From: Rhinopithecus roxellana
Lineage: Eukaryota > Chordata > Mammalia > Primates > Cercopithecidae
Length of the DNA: 64,000 nt
Direction: 5' to 3'
Assembly: GCF_007565055.1 (NCBI RefSeq)
Contig: NC_044551.1
Span: 99,906,266 to 99,970,265, forward strand
Part shown: in pieces, positions 12,506-23,890 of the stretch
Position numbering within the stretch: the first letter of the stretch is position 1
How the letters are laid out: every line of letters begins with the position of its first letter
Translations under genes and position numbers: made by a program
Notes under the pieces: model-generated
Told to the model about the DNA's origin: nothing
Databases searched by the model: none
Seen by the model: only the letters and a program-made list of their open reading frames with translations

Positions 12506-13112
12506 AGACAGAGTCTTGCTCTGTTGCCCAGGCTGGAGTACAGTGGCATGATCTTAGCTCATTGCAATCTGCTGCCTCCGGGATTCAAGCAATTTTCCTG
12601 CCTTAGCCTCCCGAGTAGCTGGGATTACAGGTGTGTGCCACCACCCCCGGCTAGTTTTTGTATTTTTAGTAGAGGTGGGGTTTCACCATGTTGGTCAGGC
12701 TGGTCTTGAACTCCTGACCTTGTGATCTGCCTACCTCGGCCTCCCAAACTGGTGGGATTACAGGTGTGAGCCATCATGCCTGACCTGCTTGTGATTTTTC
12801 CACATTGATATTTTTATCCTGAGACTTTGCTGAAGTTGCTTATCAGCTTAAGGAGTTTTTGTGTTGAGATGATGGGGTTTTCTAAATACAGAATCATGTA
12901 GTCTGCAAACAGAGACAATTTGACTTCCTCTCTATTTGAATACCCTTTATTTCTTTCTCTTGCCTGATTGCCCTGGCCAGAACTTCCAATACTATGTTGA
13001 ATAGGAGTGGTGAGAGAGGAAATTCTTGTCTTGTGCTGGGTTTCAAAGGGAATGCTTTCAGTTTTTGCCCATCCAGTATGATACTGGCTGTGGGTTTGTC
13101 ATAAATAGCTCT
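10612..13112 (-). mobile_element. L1P, 5'-truncated, antisense copy 2, interrupted by AluS
   Basis: A second antisense L1 starting with a T-rich tail, 'attctcggatacatgtgca', and the same 3'UTR and ORF2 order as the neighbouring copy, but extending much further into ORF2. It covers the C-terminal region, the connection region and part of the reverse transcriptase. Minus-strand residues include 'LSPLLFNIVLEVLARAIRQ' (12894-13142 frame), the L1 RT block before the FADD catalytic loop. An AluS with its own target duplication splits it at 12459-12785. The L1 ends near 13107-13112 against a Tigger1 5' end. Frames are broken throughout, so it cannot make functional ORF2p. Confidence 0.95.
12469..12785 (-). 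mobile_element. AluS, antisense, inside L1P
   Basis: Full-length Alu read from its tail: 36 T (12469-12504), 'gagacagagtcttgctctgt', both arms, and the Alu 5' end at 12785. The left part of the second arm reads 'caggagttcaagaccagcct' on the Alu strand, an AluS-type state. The target duplication TGCTTGTG is present at 12451-12458 and 12786-12793, and the split L1 sequence rejoins across it. Between the left duplication and the T run lies a (TG)5 tract, probably grown from the duplication's own TGTG. Confidence 0.97.
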
Positions 13113-13142
13113 CTTCCTTATACTTGAACACATAGAGGCCAT
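12894..13142 (-). pseudogene. chance chimeric frame: Tigger1 transposase start joined to L1 ORF2
   Basis: An 82-codon minus-strand frame. The first ~11 codons (MASMCSSIRKR) are the start of the Tigger1 transposase. The rest (from AIYDKPTASIILDGQK) is L1 ORF2 reverse transcriptase. The frame is kept across the L1-Tigger junction, where both partners share 'aagag'. It ends with a stop inside the RT before the catalytic FADD. The transposase part is too short to hold a DNA-binding domain. No promoter or splice evidence is visible, so it is listed as a relic, not a gene. Confidence 0.6.
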
Positions 13143-13565
13143 TGTAGGATTATTAATTCACCTAATTTCAATATTGTTGTATCTCAAAGAATAGAGAAGC
13201 CTTGGAATGAGGGAGAGAGAAGGGGGAATGGCTGGTCAATTGAGCAGTCAGAACACACCCAACATTTACTGATAAAGTTCATTGTCTTATAAGGACGTGG
13301 TTTATGGTGCGCCTAAATAGTTATAATAGTAACATCAAAGATCGTAGATCACTATAACAGATATAATAATAATATAAAAATTTGAAATATTGAAATAATA
13401 ACCAAAATGTAACACAGGGACACAAAGTAAGCACATGGTGTTGAGAAAATGGCACCAATAGATTTGCTCAACACATGGTTGCCACAAACCTTCAATTTGT
13501 ATTAAAAAAGGCAGTTATCTGTGAAGCACAGATAAAGTGAAACACAATAAAATAAGGCATGACTC
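13107..13565 (-). mobile_element. Tigger1 DNA transposon, 5' part, antisense
   Basis: Antisense match to the 5' end of Tigger1 (TcMar-Tigger): the terminal 'aataaaataaggcatg' at the right edge, then 'acagataaagtgaaacacaa', 'ccacaaaccttcaatttgta', 'ctcaacacatggttgcc', the long 5' untranslated region, and the transposase start codon at 13140-13142. The rest of the transposase and the 3' terminus are absent on the far side of the L1 block, so the left part was deleted or never present. Confidence 0.9.
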
Positions 13566-13708
13566 TATGGTGACACATTTATAGCATAATCTACCCAACA
13601 TCTATTATTACATTTATAAGAATTCCTTTTGCTCTGTTAAAATTGTATCTAACACTTGTCTTATATTTAATTTTACCATGTTTTCCTGGAGTACTCCATT
13701 GACTGCTG

Positions 13709-14094
13709 TGTTAGTCCATTTTCACACTGCTATAAAGATGTTACCCAAGACTGAGTAATTAACAGAGGAAAGAGGTTTAATTGATTTATAGCTCCTCGTG
13801 GTTGGAGAAGCCCCGGGAAGCTTACAATCATGGCAGAAGGTGAAGGAGAAACAAGTACCTTCTTCACAAGGCACCAGAAAAGAGAAGAAAGAAGAAGGAA
13901 CTTCCAAACCCTTAAAAAACCGTCAGAACTTGTAAGAAGTCACTCACTATCTTGAGAACAGCAAGGGGGAAGTCGCCCCCATGATCCAGTCACCTCCCTC
14001 CCTCGACAAGTGGGAATTACAATCTCTCTCCCTCAACACGTGGAAATTGCAATTAGAGATGAGATTTGGGTGGTGACACAGCCAAACCATATCA
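13709..14094 (-). mobile_element. MST/THE1-type MaLR LTR, antisense
   Basis: Begins TGTTAGTCCATTTTCACACT and ends with the reverse of the family 5' end ('gccaaaccatatca'), the signature of THE1/MST LTRs of the ERVL-MaLR group. The order 'gactgagtaatt', 'gaggtttaattgatttatag', 'aatcatggcagaaggtgaa' is as in the family. About 386 bp, close to full length, with no MaLR internal region alongside. Near the minus-strand 5' end a ~30-bp segment is doubled (about 13999-14057). The 61- and 73-codon frames on this strand are chance frames across the LTR. Confidence 0.92.
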
Positions 14095-15500
14095 AGTACA
14101 GAATCTTGACTTTCTAGACTCTTCTTTAATTTATTGTGTATGAAAGTTCTCACACTACATTTTTCCAATGATTCTACTTCTTGACTATCTCACGACCTAG
14201 AAGGAATCCTCTGAAGTCCAGTGTGTGGGTACTCATGATTGAGTTTTCCCTGAAGAGTCGAGATTTAATGAAAACACAATTTCTGTGGAAGTGACAGCTA
14301 CCTGTCCGCCAGAGATTCATAGACTCTTTCTATGTCATAGATTCGTTGAGTCCCCAAATCACCTCTGGTGGAGAGACATCACTGAACAGGAAAGTTTTTA
14401 GAATTTTCAGGAGCAAAAATTAAACCTTTTTTAAAGCCACTGAGATTTGCATTAAGCTACTGAGATTTCAGGGTTTATCTCTTGGAAAGGTTTTTGTAAC
14501 TTTGCTAACATAGTTCTTTGCAATAAAAATAATTGAGCTTAGATAGATTATAGAATTTTATAGAGCAGAATGACTTCCTTAGCTGACAGGTCATAACTGG
14601 ACAGTCCCTGACCATCCTGGGTAATGATTTCTTGAACAAAGAAAAACACCAACTGAGTTTTTTCTCTTCCTAAATCTGTTTCCAACCTCTTATGTTTTCA
14701 GGCTCAAAACTCTTTTTATTTAACATACAGTTTATATGCTTTTCTGCCTATGAGAAATTTTACCAAAAATGGGGAAAGTTCACAATGAGCAAATGTGTAT
14801 TTTACTAATTCATCTAGGGCCTGGTAATATCCCATAATCTTTCTGTTATTCTGTAATTAAAGATATAAGACAGAGGAATAAAAAATGATGAGAATTCATG
14901 AGACAATCACATCCTAAAATATTCATGAATATAATTTCATGATCTACAAACAGCCAAATTCTATAGCTCTTTGCACAGTTTTTTCCCATCTGGTGACTAT
15001 GAATCACAGACAATCAAATTTATGTAGGATTATGGACTCATGATGTAAAAGAAATTAGGTTGCTCTCTAAATTTTAGCTGGAGCCATGGTTTTTCAATTC
15101 AAATAAATGTGTATGTGCTTGCATGTGTGTATTTATTAACACATTTTTTTCCTTCAGACATTTTCCAATTTAGATTCGAGAAGAATATTTATGGAATGAG
15201 ATTTTAAAGCCTGTCTTACACACTCATATGTAATAATTTCATTATTAGATATAGTGTTAGATGTTATATTTTTGTTTCTACCTTTGCACCCTTATAGTAT
15301 GTCAATATATTTTGGATACAGCTTGGTTTCACAGAACTTTTTAGCATGCATGTTCTTTTAGGCAGTAAACATTCTGTATACAGGCATATATGTTTGTTAA
15401 CCTTTTAATACCTGTCTACAGATTTATGAGCACTGAAATTGCCAATGAGTTGCTACATAGACAGTATGACCAACAGATAACAGTGGGTCACCCTTTGTGT
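14095..15500. other. unassigned intergenic sequence
   Basis: No gene or repeat family recognised. AT-rich throughout. Confidence 0.5.
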
Positions 15501-15765
15501 AGGGTGAAGCTGATTTGATAGTTAAGTTAGTAATTGCAGTTACTAGTAAGTTAGACTTTATTTTAGTTTCTCTGGATAAAAGGGTTATATTAGGTGTACA
15601 TCTTGCTATTCATAGTAAAGTGGTATTAGTAATTCATTTACACTTATATTGTCCTTGTTAAGGCTTGAATTTTTCTTAAGAAAATAAAGTTTTAGCATGA
15701 GTTCATTTCCAGACTTTTCCTAGGTCATTGACTAAGAATTAGTGAAACATATGAATTCATTTTTT
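15501..15765 (+). repeat. unnamed ~260-bp repeat, copy A
   Basis: Clearly related, in direct orientation, to 17094-17345. Shared anchors in order: AGGGTGAAG-TGATTTGA, 'gtaaagtggtattagt', 'attcatttaca', 'tccttgttaaggcttgaatt', 'aaagttttagcatga', 'ttcattt', 'actaagaattagtgaaa'. The central 55 bp are about 85% alike by eye and the whole is looser. I do not recognise the family. It may be an old local duplication or two copies of an ancient interspersed repeat. Confidence 0.65.
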
Positions 15766-16235
15766 GGTCTGCATAAGGCCAAAATACATTGCTTGGCAAA
15801 TGCTCCCAGCACCTAGACTGACTGGTTGAAGTGTGTTTTGGGATAGTGCAGACATAACCACAGAGTGATTATGACTGGCATACTGTTGTTGACTTACTTT
15901 ATAACATTCAAAAATAATATTTTAAAAATCACTAAATACAATCCACATATAAAAGTTTATAAAATGTAAACATGTAGCAAGATGAATAAAATGCAAACCC
16001 TTGTAACTACTACCCAAGTCCAGAAATAGAATATTATTTATGCCCTTTATATTGCGATACTTATGTATTTCTTTCATAGATTTCCTGTTTTGTCCAGCAT
16101 ATATTAGGTTTTAATATTGATGCAGGCCTTTTTGAAATAAATTATAAAGGTTTCACTAATTGTAGAATAATGTTATATTATGTCCCACTTTCTCAAGTAA
16201 TACATCAGATAATTTTTCATTTAACTTTTGTCTTT
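15766..16235. other. unassigned intergenic sequence
   Basis: No recognisable content beyond AT-rich DNA. Confidence 0.5.
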
Positions 16236-16250
16236 AAAAATATAAATATT

Positions 16251-16546
16251 TATTTGTTTGTTTTTGAGACAGTCTCACTTTGTTGCCCAGGTTGGAGTGC
16301 AGTGGCACAATCTCAGCTCACTGCAACCTCCACCTCCCAGGTTCAAGCGATTCTCGTGCCTCAGCCTCCCAAGCAGCTGGAATTACAGGTGCACGACACC
16401 ACTCCCGGCTAATTGTTTGTATTTTTAGTAGAGACGGGACTTCACCATGTTGGCCAGGCTGGTCTTGAACTCCTGACCTCAAGTGATCTGCCCACCTCAG
16501 CCTTCCAAAGTGCTGGGATTACAGGCATGAGCCACTGTGCTCAGCC
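16251..16546 (-). mobile_element. Alu (S/J type), antisense
   Basis: Dimeric Alu read backwards, from 'tgtttttgagacagtctcac' to 'gccactgtgctcagcc'. Imperfect target duplications flank it: AAAAATATAAA (16236-16246) and AAAAATACAAA (16547-16557). Substitutions are numerous and most CpGs are lost, so it is older than the AluY at 31.5 kb. The three overlapping plus-strand frames here are the usual frames seen in antisense Alus. Confidence 0.97.
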
Positions 16547-16557
16547 AAAAATACAAA

Positions 16558-17093
16558 CTTTTAGATTTATATGTTTGTTGATTTTCTTATCCTTTTAAAT
16601 TTGTGTCCTAATATAAGCATCTAACCTCTAATATTTCTGAAGTTAGAGAATATTTAAGGCAGAAAAATAACAAGATATTCTACTCCACTGTGCTTCAGGG
16701 CCTGAACCACCGTAGGAGACTGTGTCTGTTTTTCTTCTCTTTCTTTACAGTGTTCGCAGTTGGCTCGGAATACTGCTGTCTATCTAATTGTTTTTATCAC
16801 TTGATAGGAATGTTACTTTTTTTTTTTTCTCAGAGAACTATACTTGTTGCCTATTAGCCTGAGGATTAGATTTAAGCTGCTCATTTTTATACCCAAAATG
16901 AATCAGTCATGTCATTATAAACTAAGTTAATCTCTTGCTGCCCTTAGAAGAGAATAGAAATGTTCTTATCTGTTAATTATGTCACACTTATCACAGCATT
17001 TCATAATCACTGTCTCCTTCTGGTGCTGTTTGGTCTTTGCAAATGTGGTATGCAACTTTCTCTTGGTGGCTTCCTCTCAGTGGAGGGTGAAGT
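16558..17093. other. unassigned intergenic sequence
   Basis: Nothing recognised. Confidence 0.5.
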
Positions 17094-17345
17094 TGATTTG
17101 ACTTAGTTAAGCATGTCACATCAGTCTTTAGAAAGTGGATTTCATTTTATTTTATGTTTCTCAAGTATAAGCATTTTACTGGATGTTCAATTTGTGGTAA
17201 AGTGGCATTAGTGTATTCATTTACAATTGTATTATCCTTGTCGAGGCTTGAATTTTAGGAGATAAGTAAAGTTTTATCATGAATTCATTTTCATATCTGC
17301 ATCAGGCCATTTACTAAGATTTAGTGAAATATACAAATTATTTTA
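17094..17345 (+). repeat. unnamed ~260-bp repeat, copy B
   Basis: Second member of the pair described at 15501-15765, offset by about 1.58 kb, same orientation. Homology fades on both sides. On the left the copies share little before AGGGTGAAG; on the right they part after 'ttagtgaaa'. A short A/T palindrome (AAGTAT...ATACTT, about 17355-17373) follows copy B only. Confidence 0.65.
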
Positions 17346-18029
17346 TTTCTCCTTAAGTATTATATATATACTTCTGCAGAAAATTTTTATAAACTACTTA
17401 AGAAGTATACTTAAAAAGTAAATAAAAACTCTGACCAAGGTGTTTAAATGCAAAATGGATGGATCTGATTTTGGACATACTAGTTTGAGATGCGTGGCAC
17501 ACAGGAAAAACCATTAGTCTGAAGCTCTAAATGAAGGTTGGGGCTAGAATTCCATGTTCGGGACTTGTTTATGTAATAGGAAGAAATGCCATGATTTACT
17601 TGTGTGTTTTGTGTTTATAAGTGTTGGGCCTACCTTTGCCTCTCATCTCCAACAAATTATTCTAGGTATTGTAAATAACAGAAGAAGTTCTAACAAAATA
17701 ATATGTTTAATAGAATATACCTATTATTATAGATCCTTGCCTTAGTACAGCTAATGGAATGAGATTGAGTTGTTTGGAACTTACTGCACTCAGATGAACC
17801 ATGCAGTTTATCCTTATCACAGGTCACTGGAATCATGTACATATGACTTGATTTAGTTTATAATATTCCACTCAGGTTCATATTATTTTGGTTATTTAAA
17901 AAGATGTAGTGATAAATTCAGAATTCCAGAAAACAAAACATATCATGATCTTTGAAATATATTTGTTCCTTCTATTCATTGTCTTATAAATGTAATTTGA
18001 AAATCATTGGAGTCTTCTTATTTTATGCT
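17346..18029. other. unassigned intergenic sequence
   Basis: AT-rich. The 63-codon plus frame at 17554-17745 has no recognisable feature. Confidence 0.5.
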
Positions 18030-18185
18030 CGCAAATGCCCTGTGAGTATAGCATAGTATATATTACCATTTTTGATATTTGCAGAAATGGGCACTCAAAA
18101 CAAAATGACATGGCCAAGGTAACCCAGTTTATAAATGGCAGAGTCAGTACTTGAATTCAGGGGTTCTGAACTCAGGACCTATCCC
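18030..18185 (-). mobile_element. MIR SINE, antisense
   Basis: Reverse of the MIR order: 'attaccatttttgatatttg', 'cagaaatgggcactcaaaac', 'catggccaaggtaacccag', 'aatggcagagtcagtacttg', 'aattcagg'. This is the antisense of the 'gggcaagt...cctcagtttcctcatctg' core. Confidence 0.78.
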
Positions 18186-19716
18186 ACAAAATTATTATTT
18201 TTTTAATAGCATATTGAGAGCTGTACCAAGTTAGATTAGTTGACAATAATGGTTTTCATTTTTGTAAATATTTTAAAACATGTATTTAAGATATTATCAA
18301 TCTGTTTTACAGCTGAGGAAGTTAAAGCAGGAAAAATGTCTGACCAGCATGAGATCAATGTATTCAGTGAGATTAGTTGTTGTATCCTAAATTTTTTACT
18401 TTTAGGCCACAGAAAATAATGGTGATAATGTTTCATACCTACAAATATGCTATGTATTGCAGTTCATTATAAAATGGATGTTGGCACAAGTTGAAAGGGA
18501 AATTTATGTGTGGAAGCATTCTTTTTATTTTTAGAAATGCTTATTAATCTTTTACTAAAATATGACTGCAATTACAGAGTCCAATTGTAGTTTTGTATTT
18601 TAAATATTGCAAAGAGAAAAATATCAAGTGGTTAGGTCATCAAACATAACCTTTAAAAAGATGCAGTGTAATCTGAAGTCCCACAGGAGACTTAAATTTA
18701 GGCTTGTTGTAAAGTGTGCCATTTGGTTATAGAGAAATTAAACAAAAAAATCAATTGTCATTATTAGTAGAGAGCTTACTCCAAATTAATGGTGTATGTT
18801 GTTAATGAACCATTCCTACAAAGCTAATAGAGCCAGAGAAGTAAAGGCTATTTCCAACACTATACATATTCCCCTAACATAATCAAGTAAGCCAGTACCC
18901 AACCATGAAAGTTATATTGATTTGGACAATTTTTTAAACAGTAAGTTAAAAAAAAAAGTAGTGTCTTCCTGAGAGGAAAAATGATATGATTACCAAAAAG
19001 TCATTTTATTTTCAGTGAAAAAAGAAACATCTCTGACTGCAGAGAGCATGAAAAATACATCTTAAAATAATTGTATGGCCCAGGAAAGCAGCCAAGGAAA
19101 CACTTTATGTGCAGGTAGCAAAATAAACATCATAATTATTTGTTGTGTAGACTACATTGATCAAAATTTCATTTGGATTTTAAAACTTCCAATTACTTGT
19201 ATCTAATTTTCCTACCTAGCACACATTTGCCATTGAAACTAAGTTTTTGATATTTCCTTATAAGCAAAGTTAATTCATGTTAAAAAAAATATATTCCATT
19301 TGAACCTGTGGCATACTGTGCAATAGATAAAATTCAGGAGAATGTTTAGGTATAAGTAGAAACTGCAGTTTTCCTCTTCCATCAAAACTGTTTTGAACTA
19401 CATCTTGTCTATATGTTAGTAGGTAAAGCAGAGATAACTCTGTGTACATGATGGTGGTACTAGTAGCAGGTTGGAGGCAGAAGTGAGTTTTTGACTGTAG
19501 AAACATTTAAAGCTGTATAAATTGCGCAACCAAATATGGCTTTTATGGCTCCTTTTGAAATCAATCCAAGATACCACCCTTCTCCAAAAAATGCCAACCG
19601 AAAAGGAGATGGAACAGGCTGGCCAGGCAGAACCTTCCAATGATTTTCTTTTCTGCAGCAACACCAAATTGAACAATTATCTGCACAAGAAAGCATCTTC
19701 ATAAGAACCAAAAATT
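18186..19716. other. unassigned intergenic sequence
   Basis: No confident assignment. A short segment at about 18290-18330 ('ctgttttacagctgaggaag') resembles the antisense MIR/L2 core but is too short to call. Several 60-86-codon minus frames at 19270-19711 overlap each other and are probably chance. Confidence 0.5.
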
Positions 19717-20032
19717 GGCCAGATGCAGTGGCTCATGCCTGTAATCCCAGCACTTTGGGAGGCTGAAGTGGGCAGATCATGTGAAGTCAGGAGTTCCAGG
19801 TCAGCCTGGCCAACATGGTAAAACCCCATCTCTACTAAAAATACAAAAATTAGCCGGGCACAGTGGCACATGCCTGTAATTCCAGCTACTTGGGAGACTG
19901 GGGTAGGAGAATGCTTGAACCCTGGAGGTTGAGGTTGCGGTGAGCCGAGATCATTCCACTGCACTGCAGCCTGGGCAACAAGAGCAAAACTCCTTCTCAA
20001 AAAACAAACAAACAAACAAAAAACAGAAAAAA
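19717..20032 (+). mobile_element. Alu (S/J type), sense
   Basis: Complete dimeric Alu from 'ggccagatgcagtggctc' to 'gagcaaaactccttctc', with a tail of A runs broken by CAAA units (19999-20032). CpG decay and extra substitutions indicate an older copy. It sits directly against the 5' end of the large L1M, suggesting insertion at or near that element's start. Confidence 0.97.
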
Positions 20033-21239
20033 TCAGATGGTGATCATAGTATCTGGTTTTAACATCGTATCAAGGAAAGTGGCACTGAAGAGGGTAAGAA
20101 AGAAAGTCTTGCACTGCCCATACCATCCCTCACCCAGCCCCCAGCAGCACGGAGAGAGAATCTGTGTGTTTTGGGGAGGGACAGCAAAGTGATTGTGGGA
20201 CTTTGCGTGGGAATTCAGCGCTGCCCTGTCTCAGTGGAACACAACACAGGGCAGAATTTGGCTGGTGCCCATGGAGAGAGCATTTAAATCAGCCTCAATC
20301 ACCCCAGCAATAGGAACCTGAATTTTGGCTAGCTCCATCACCAGTGGACTAAAGCGTGGTGGTATCCTGAACACATTTGAAAGGTAGTCAGGCCACAAGA
20401 ACAGCAGTACTTGGGCAAGTCTTGGTGCTATGCTGGACTCAGAGCCAGTGGACTTGGGGTGCACGTGACCCAGTGAGGCACCAGCGGAAACAGCCAAGGG
20501 AGTACCTGTGGCACCCCTCCTCCAACTCCAGGCAGTGAAGCTTAATGAGAGACTCCTTTCGCTTATGGAAAGAAGAAGGAAGAGGAAAGAGGACTTTCTC
20601 TTCCAACTTGGATACTAGCTCAGCTACAGTAAAATAAAGCATCTGGCAGAATCCTGAAGCTTTTGATTCCAGGCCCTAGCTCCCAGATGATATTCCTAGA
20701 TCCACCGTGGGGCAGAAAAGCACCTACTTCTCTGAAGGACAGGACCCAGTCCTGGCAGGATTTGCCGCCAACTGAATGAAGGATCCCTTGGGCGTTGCAT
20801 AAACATCAACAGTAGCCAGGCAGTAGTCACCATGGTCCTTGTGTGAGACCCAAGTGCCTTTCAGGCCTCAGGTGTGACCCAGTCCCAGCTGTAGTGGCCA
20901 CAGGAATGCTTGCTTCACCCCTCCCTCAACTCAAGGCAATGCAGCATGAAGAGAGATACTCCATTTATTTGAGACGAAGTGAGGGAAGTGAACAAGGGGC
21001 CGTGCTTGGTATTCCTGGGAATTCTTCTGGCTCTAACTCAAGCTCTACAAATCTGCAAAAGTTACAGCGTTACTGGACTTGGGGCACCCTCCAGTGCTAT
21101 ATGGCTGTAGTGCCCAAATACCTAGATAAAAACAATTCCTTTTGAATGCCTGGAAAGCCTTCTCAAGAAGGATGAATACAAACAAGCCCAGACTGTGAAG
21201 ATTGGAATAAATACCTAACTCGTCAAGCCTAGATATCAA

Positions 21240-22125
21240 TAAACATCCACAAGCATCAAGAACATCTAGAAAAACATGACCTCATCAAACGAACTAGGGC
21301 ACCAGTGATCTAGAGATGTGTGACCTTTCAGACAGTATTCAAACAAGCTAATTTTAGGAAGTTCAGCTAACTTCAAGATAACACAGAGAAGAAATTCAGA
21401 GTACTATCAGGTACATTTAACAGAGGGATTGCAAGCAGAATTTATGGAGCTGAAAGATTCAATTGACAAACGAAAGAATGCATTGGAATCTCTCAACAGC
21501 AGGATTGACCAGACAGAAGAAATGATTAGTGAGCTTGAAGAGAGGCTATATGAAAATACACAGTCAGAGAGGAAAATATGGAAGAATGAAGCAAGACTAT
21601 ACGATCTAGAAATAGCCTCGCAGAGGTAAATCTACAAGAGATCGGCTTTAAAGAGGGGGCAGAGAAAGAGATCAGTGTAGAAATTTAATTCAAATAAATA
21701 ATAACAGAATTTTCAAAACGTGGAGAAAGATATCAACATTTAAGGACAAGAAGGTCGTAGAACACCAACCAGGCTTAACCCAAATAAGACTACCTCAAGA
21801 CATCTAATAATCAAACTCCCAAAAATAAAGATTTTAAAAGCAACAAGAGAAAAAAAACAAATAACATATAAAGGAGATCCCATATGACTGGCAGCAGACT
21901 TGTCAGTGAAAAGCTTACCATCCAGGAGAGAGCGGCATGCATGACATATTCAAAGTGCTTCAGGAAAAACAAAAAACAAAAACCCTTTTATCCTAGAATA
22001 TTATACCCAGTGAAAATATCCTTTAAATGTAAAGGAGAAAAAATGCTTTTGCAGGGAAGTAAAAGCTGTTGAATTTTGTCAACATTAGACCTGTCTCACA
22101 AGAAATGCCAAAGGGAGTTCTTTAA
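21240..22125 (+). pseudogene. L1M ORF1 remnant (RNA-binding chaperone)
   Basis: ORF1p of L1 forms a coiled-coil trimer that coats L1 RNA. The open segment 21429-21629 holds the end of the coiled coil, with residues such as SLNSRIDQTEEMISELEERL followed by an 'ENTQSE' stretch; the heptad pattern of L, I and V is visible. The C-terminal RNA-recognition and CTD regions can be followed in broken frames across 21720-22125, including the DNA for 'gagatcccatatgactggc' and 'ttcaaagtgcttcagg'. Stops and indels interrupt every frame. Confidence 0.85.
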
Positions 22126-23890
22126 TCTGAAAAAAAAAAGGATGTTAATGAGCAATAATAAATGTGAAGATACAAAACTCACTGGTAACAGTAAGGACAC
22201 AGACAAATACAGAATATCCTAACACTGTAGCTGTGGTATGTAAATCATATGTTCAGTAGGAAGACTCAAAGACAAACCTGTTAAAAATAACTACAATAAC
22301 TTTTAAGAGGTAGATAGTATAAAAAATGGAAACAACAAAAAGTTAGAAAGCAGGATGTATGGACTTCAGATACAGAGTTTTTATTAGTTATCTCCTTGCT
22401 TGTTTGTTGATGCATTGTTTTTTTTTTTGCAATCAGAGTTGTCATCAGTTGGAAATACTGGCTTGTAAAATGTTATTTGCAAGCATCATGGTAACTTCAA
22501 ATTAAAAAACCTACAACAGATATACAAAAAATAATAAGTAAGAAATTAAAACATGCCAATAGAGAAAATCATTTTTACATGAAGGAAGACAGGAAAGGAA
22601 GAATAAAGGCCCACAAAACAACCAGAAAATAAATAACAACATGGCAGTAATAAGTACTTACTTATCAATAATAACCCTGAATGTAAATAGACTAAATTTT
22701 CCAATAAAGAAATATACAGTGACTGGATTTAAAAAAGACTCAATTATATAGTGTCTATAAGAAACTAACTTCACTTATAAAGATGCACACAGACTGAAAA
22801 TAAAGGGATAGATGAAAGAGGCAAATGGAATCCAAATAAAGAACAGTAGTAGTTATATCAGAGGAAATACATTTGAATTCAAAAATATCAAAAGAGACAA
22901 GGTTATTGTATAATGATAAAAGGATCAGTTCAACAAGAGGATATAATAATTGTAAATATATATACACCCAACGCTGGAGCACCCAGATATAAAGCAAGTA
23001 TTATTAGAGCTAAAGGGAGATACACTCCCAGTACAATCATAGCTGGTAACCTCAACACCCCACTTTCAGCATTGAACAGATCATCCAGAAAGAAAATCAA
23101 CAACAACAATAAAATTAGACTTAATCTGCACTATAAACCAAGTAGACCAAATAGATATTTACACAACATTACTTTCAAGACTTGGTAAATACACATTCTT
23201 CTCCTTGGCGTATGGATTATTCTCAGAAATAGACAATACAATAGGCCACAAAACAAGTCATAAGAAAATTCCAAACACTGATGACCACCATGGAATAAAA
23301 CTAGAAATCAATAATAAGAGGAACTTTAAAAACCATAGAAACACATGGAAATTAAATAATATGCTCCTTAATGACCCATGGGTCAATGAAGAAATTAATG
23401 AGGAAATTAAAAATTTATTGGAAAAGATGATAATGGAAACACAGCATACTAAAACCTATGGGATGCAGCAAAAGCAATACTAACAGGAAAGTTTGTAGCA
23501 ATAAGTGGCTACATCAAAAAAAATAAAAATAAAAATTCAAATAAACATCCTCATAATACATCTTAACTAGAAAAGCAAGTGAAACCCAAACCCAAAATTG
23601 GTAGAAGGAAAGAAATAATAAATTACAGCAGAAATGAAATTGAAATCAAAACATACAAAAGATCAATAAATCAAAATGTTTTTTGAAAAGATAGAATAAG
23701 CAACACTAAGAAAAAAATAAAATCAGAGGTGAAAAGGAGACACTACAACTTATAACACAGAAATTCAAAGCATCTTTAGGGATTACTATGAGCAACTATA
23801 TGCCAATAAATTAAAATCATAGAAGAAATGGATAAATTCCTAGACACATGTATGTCTAGGTCCCTAAACAACCTAACAAGATTGAACCAA

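Noticed and set aside
16170..16598. Three plus frames at 16.2-16.6 kb
   Set aside because: They are the usual frames in an antisense Alu, with no gene around them.
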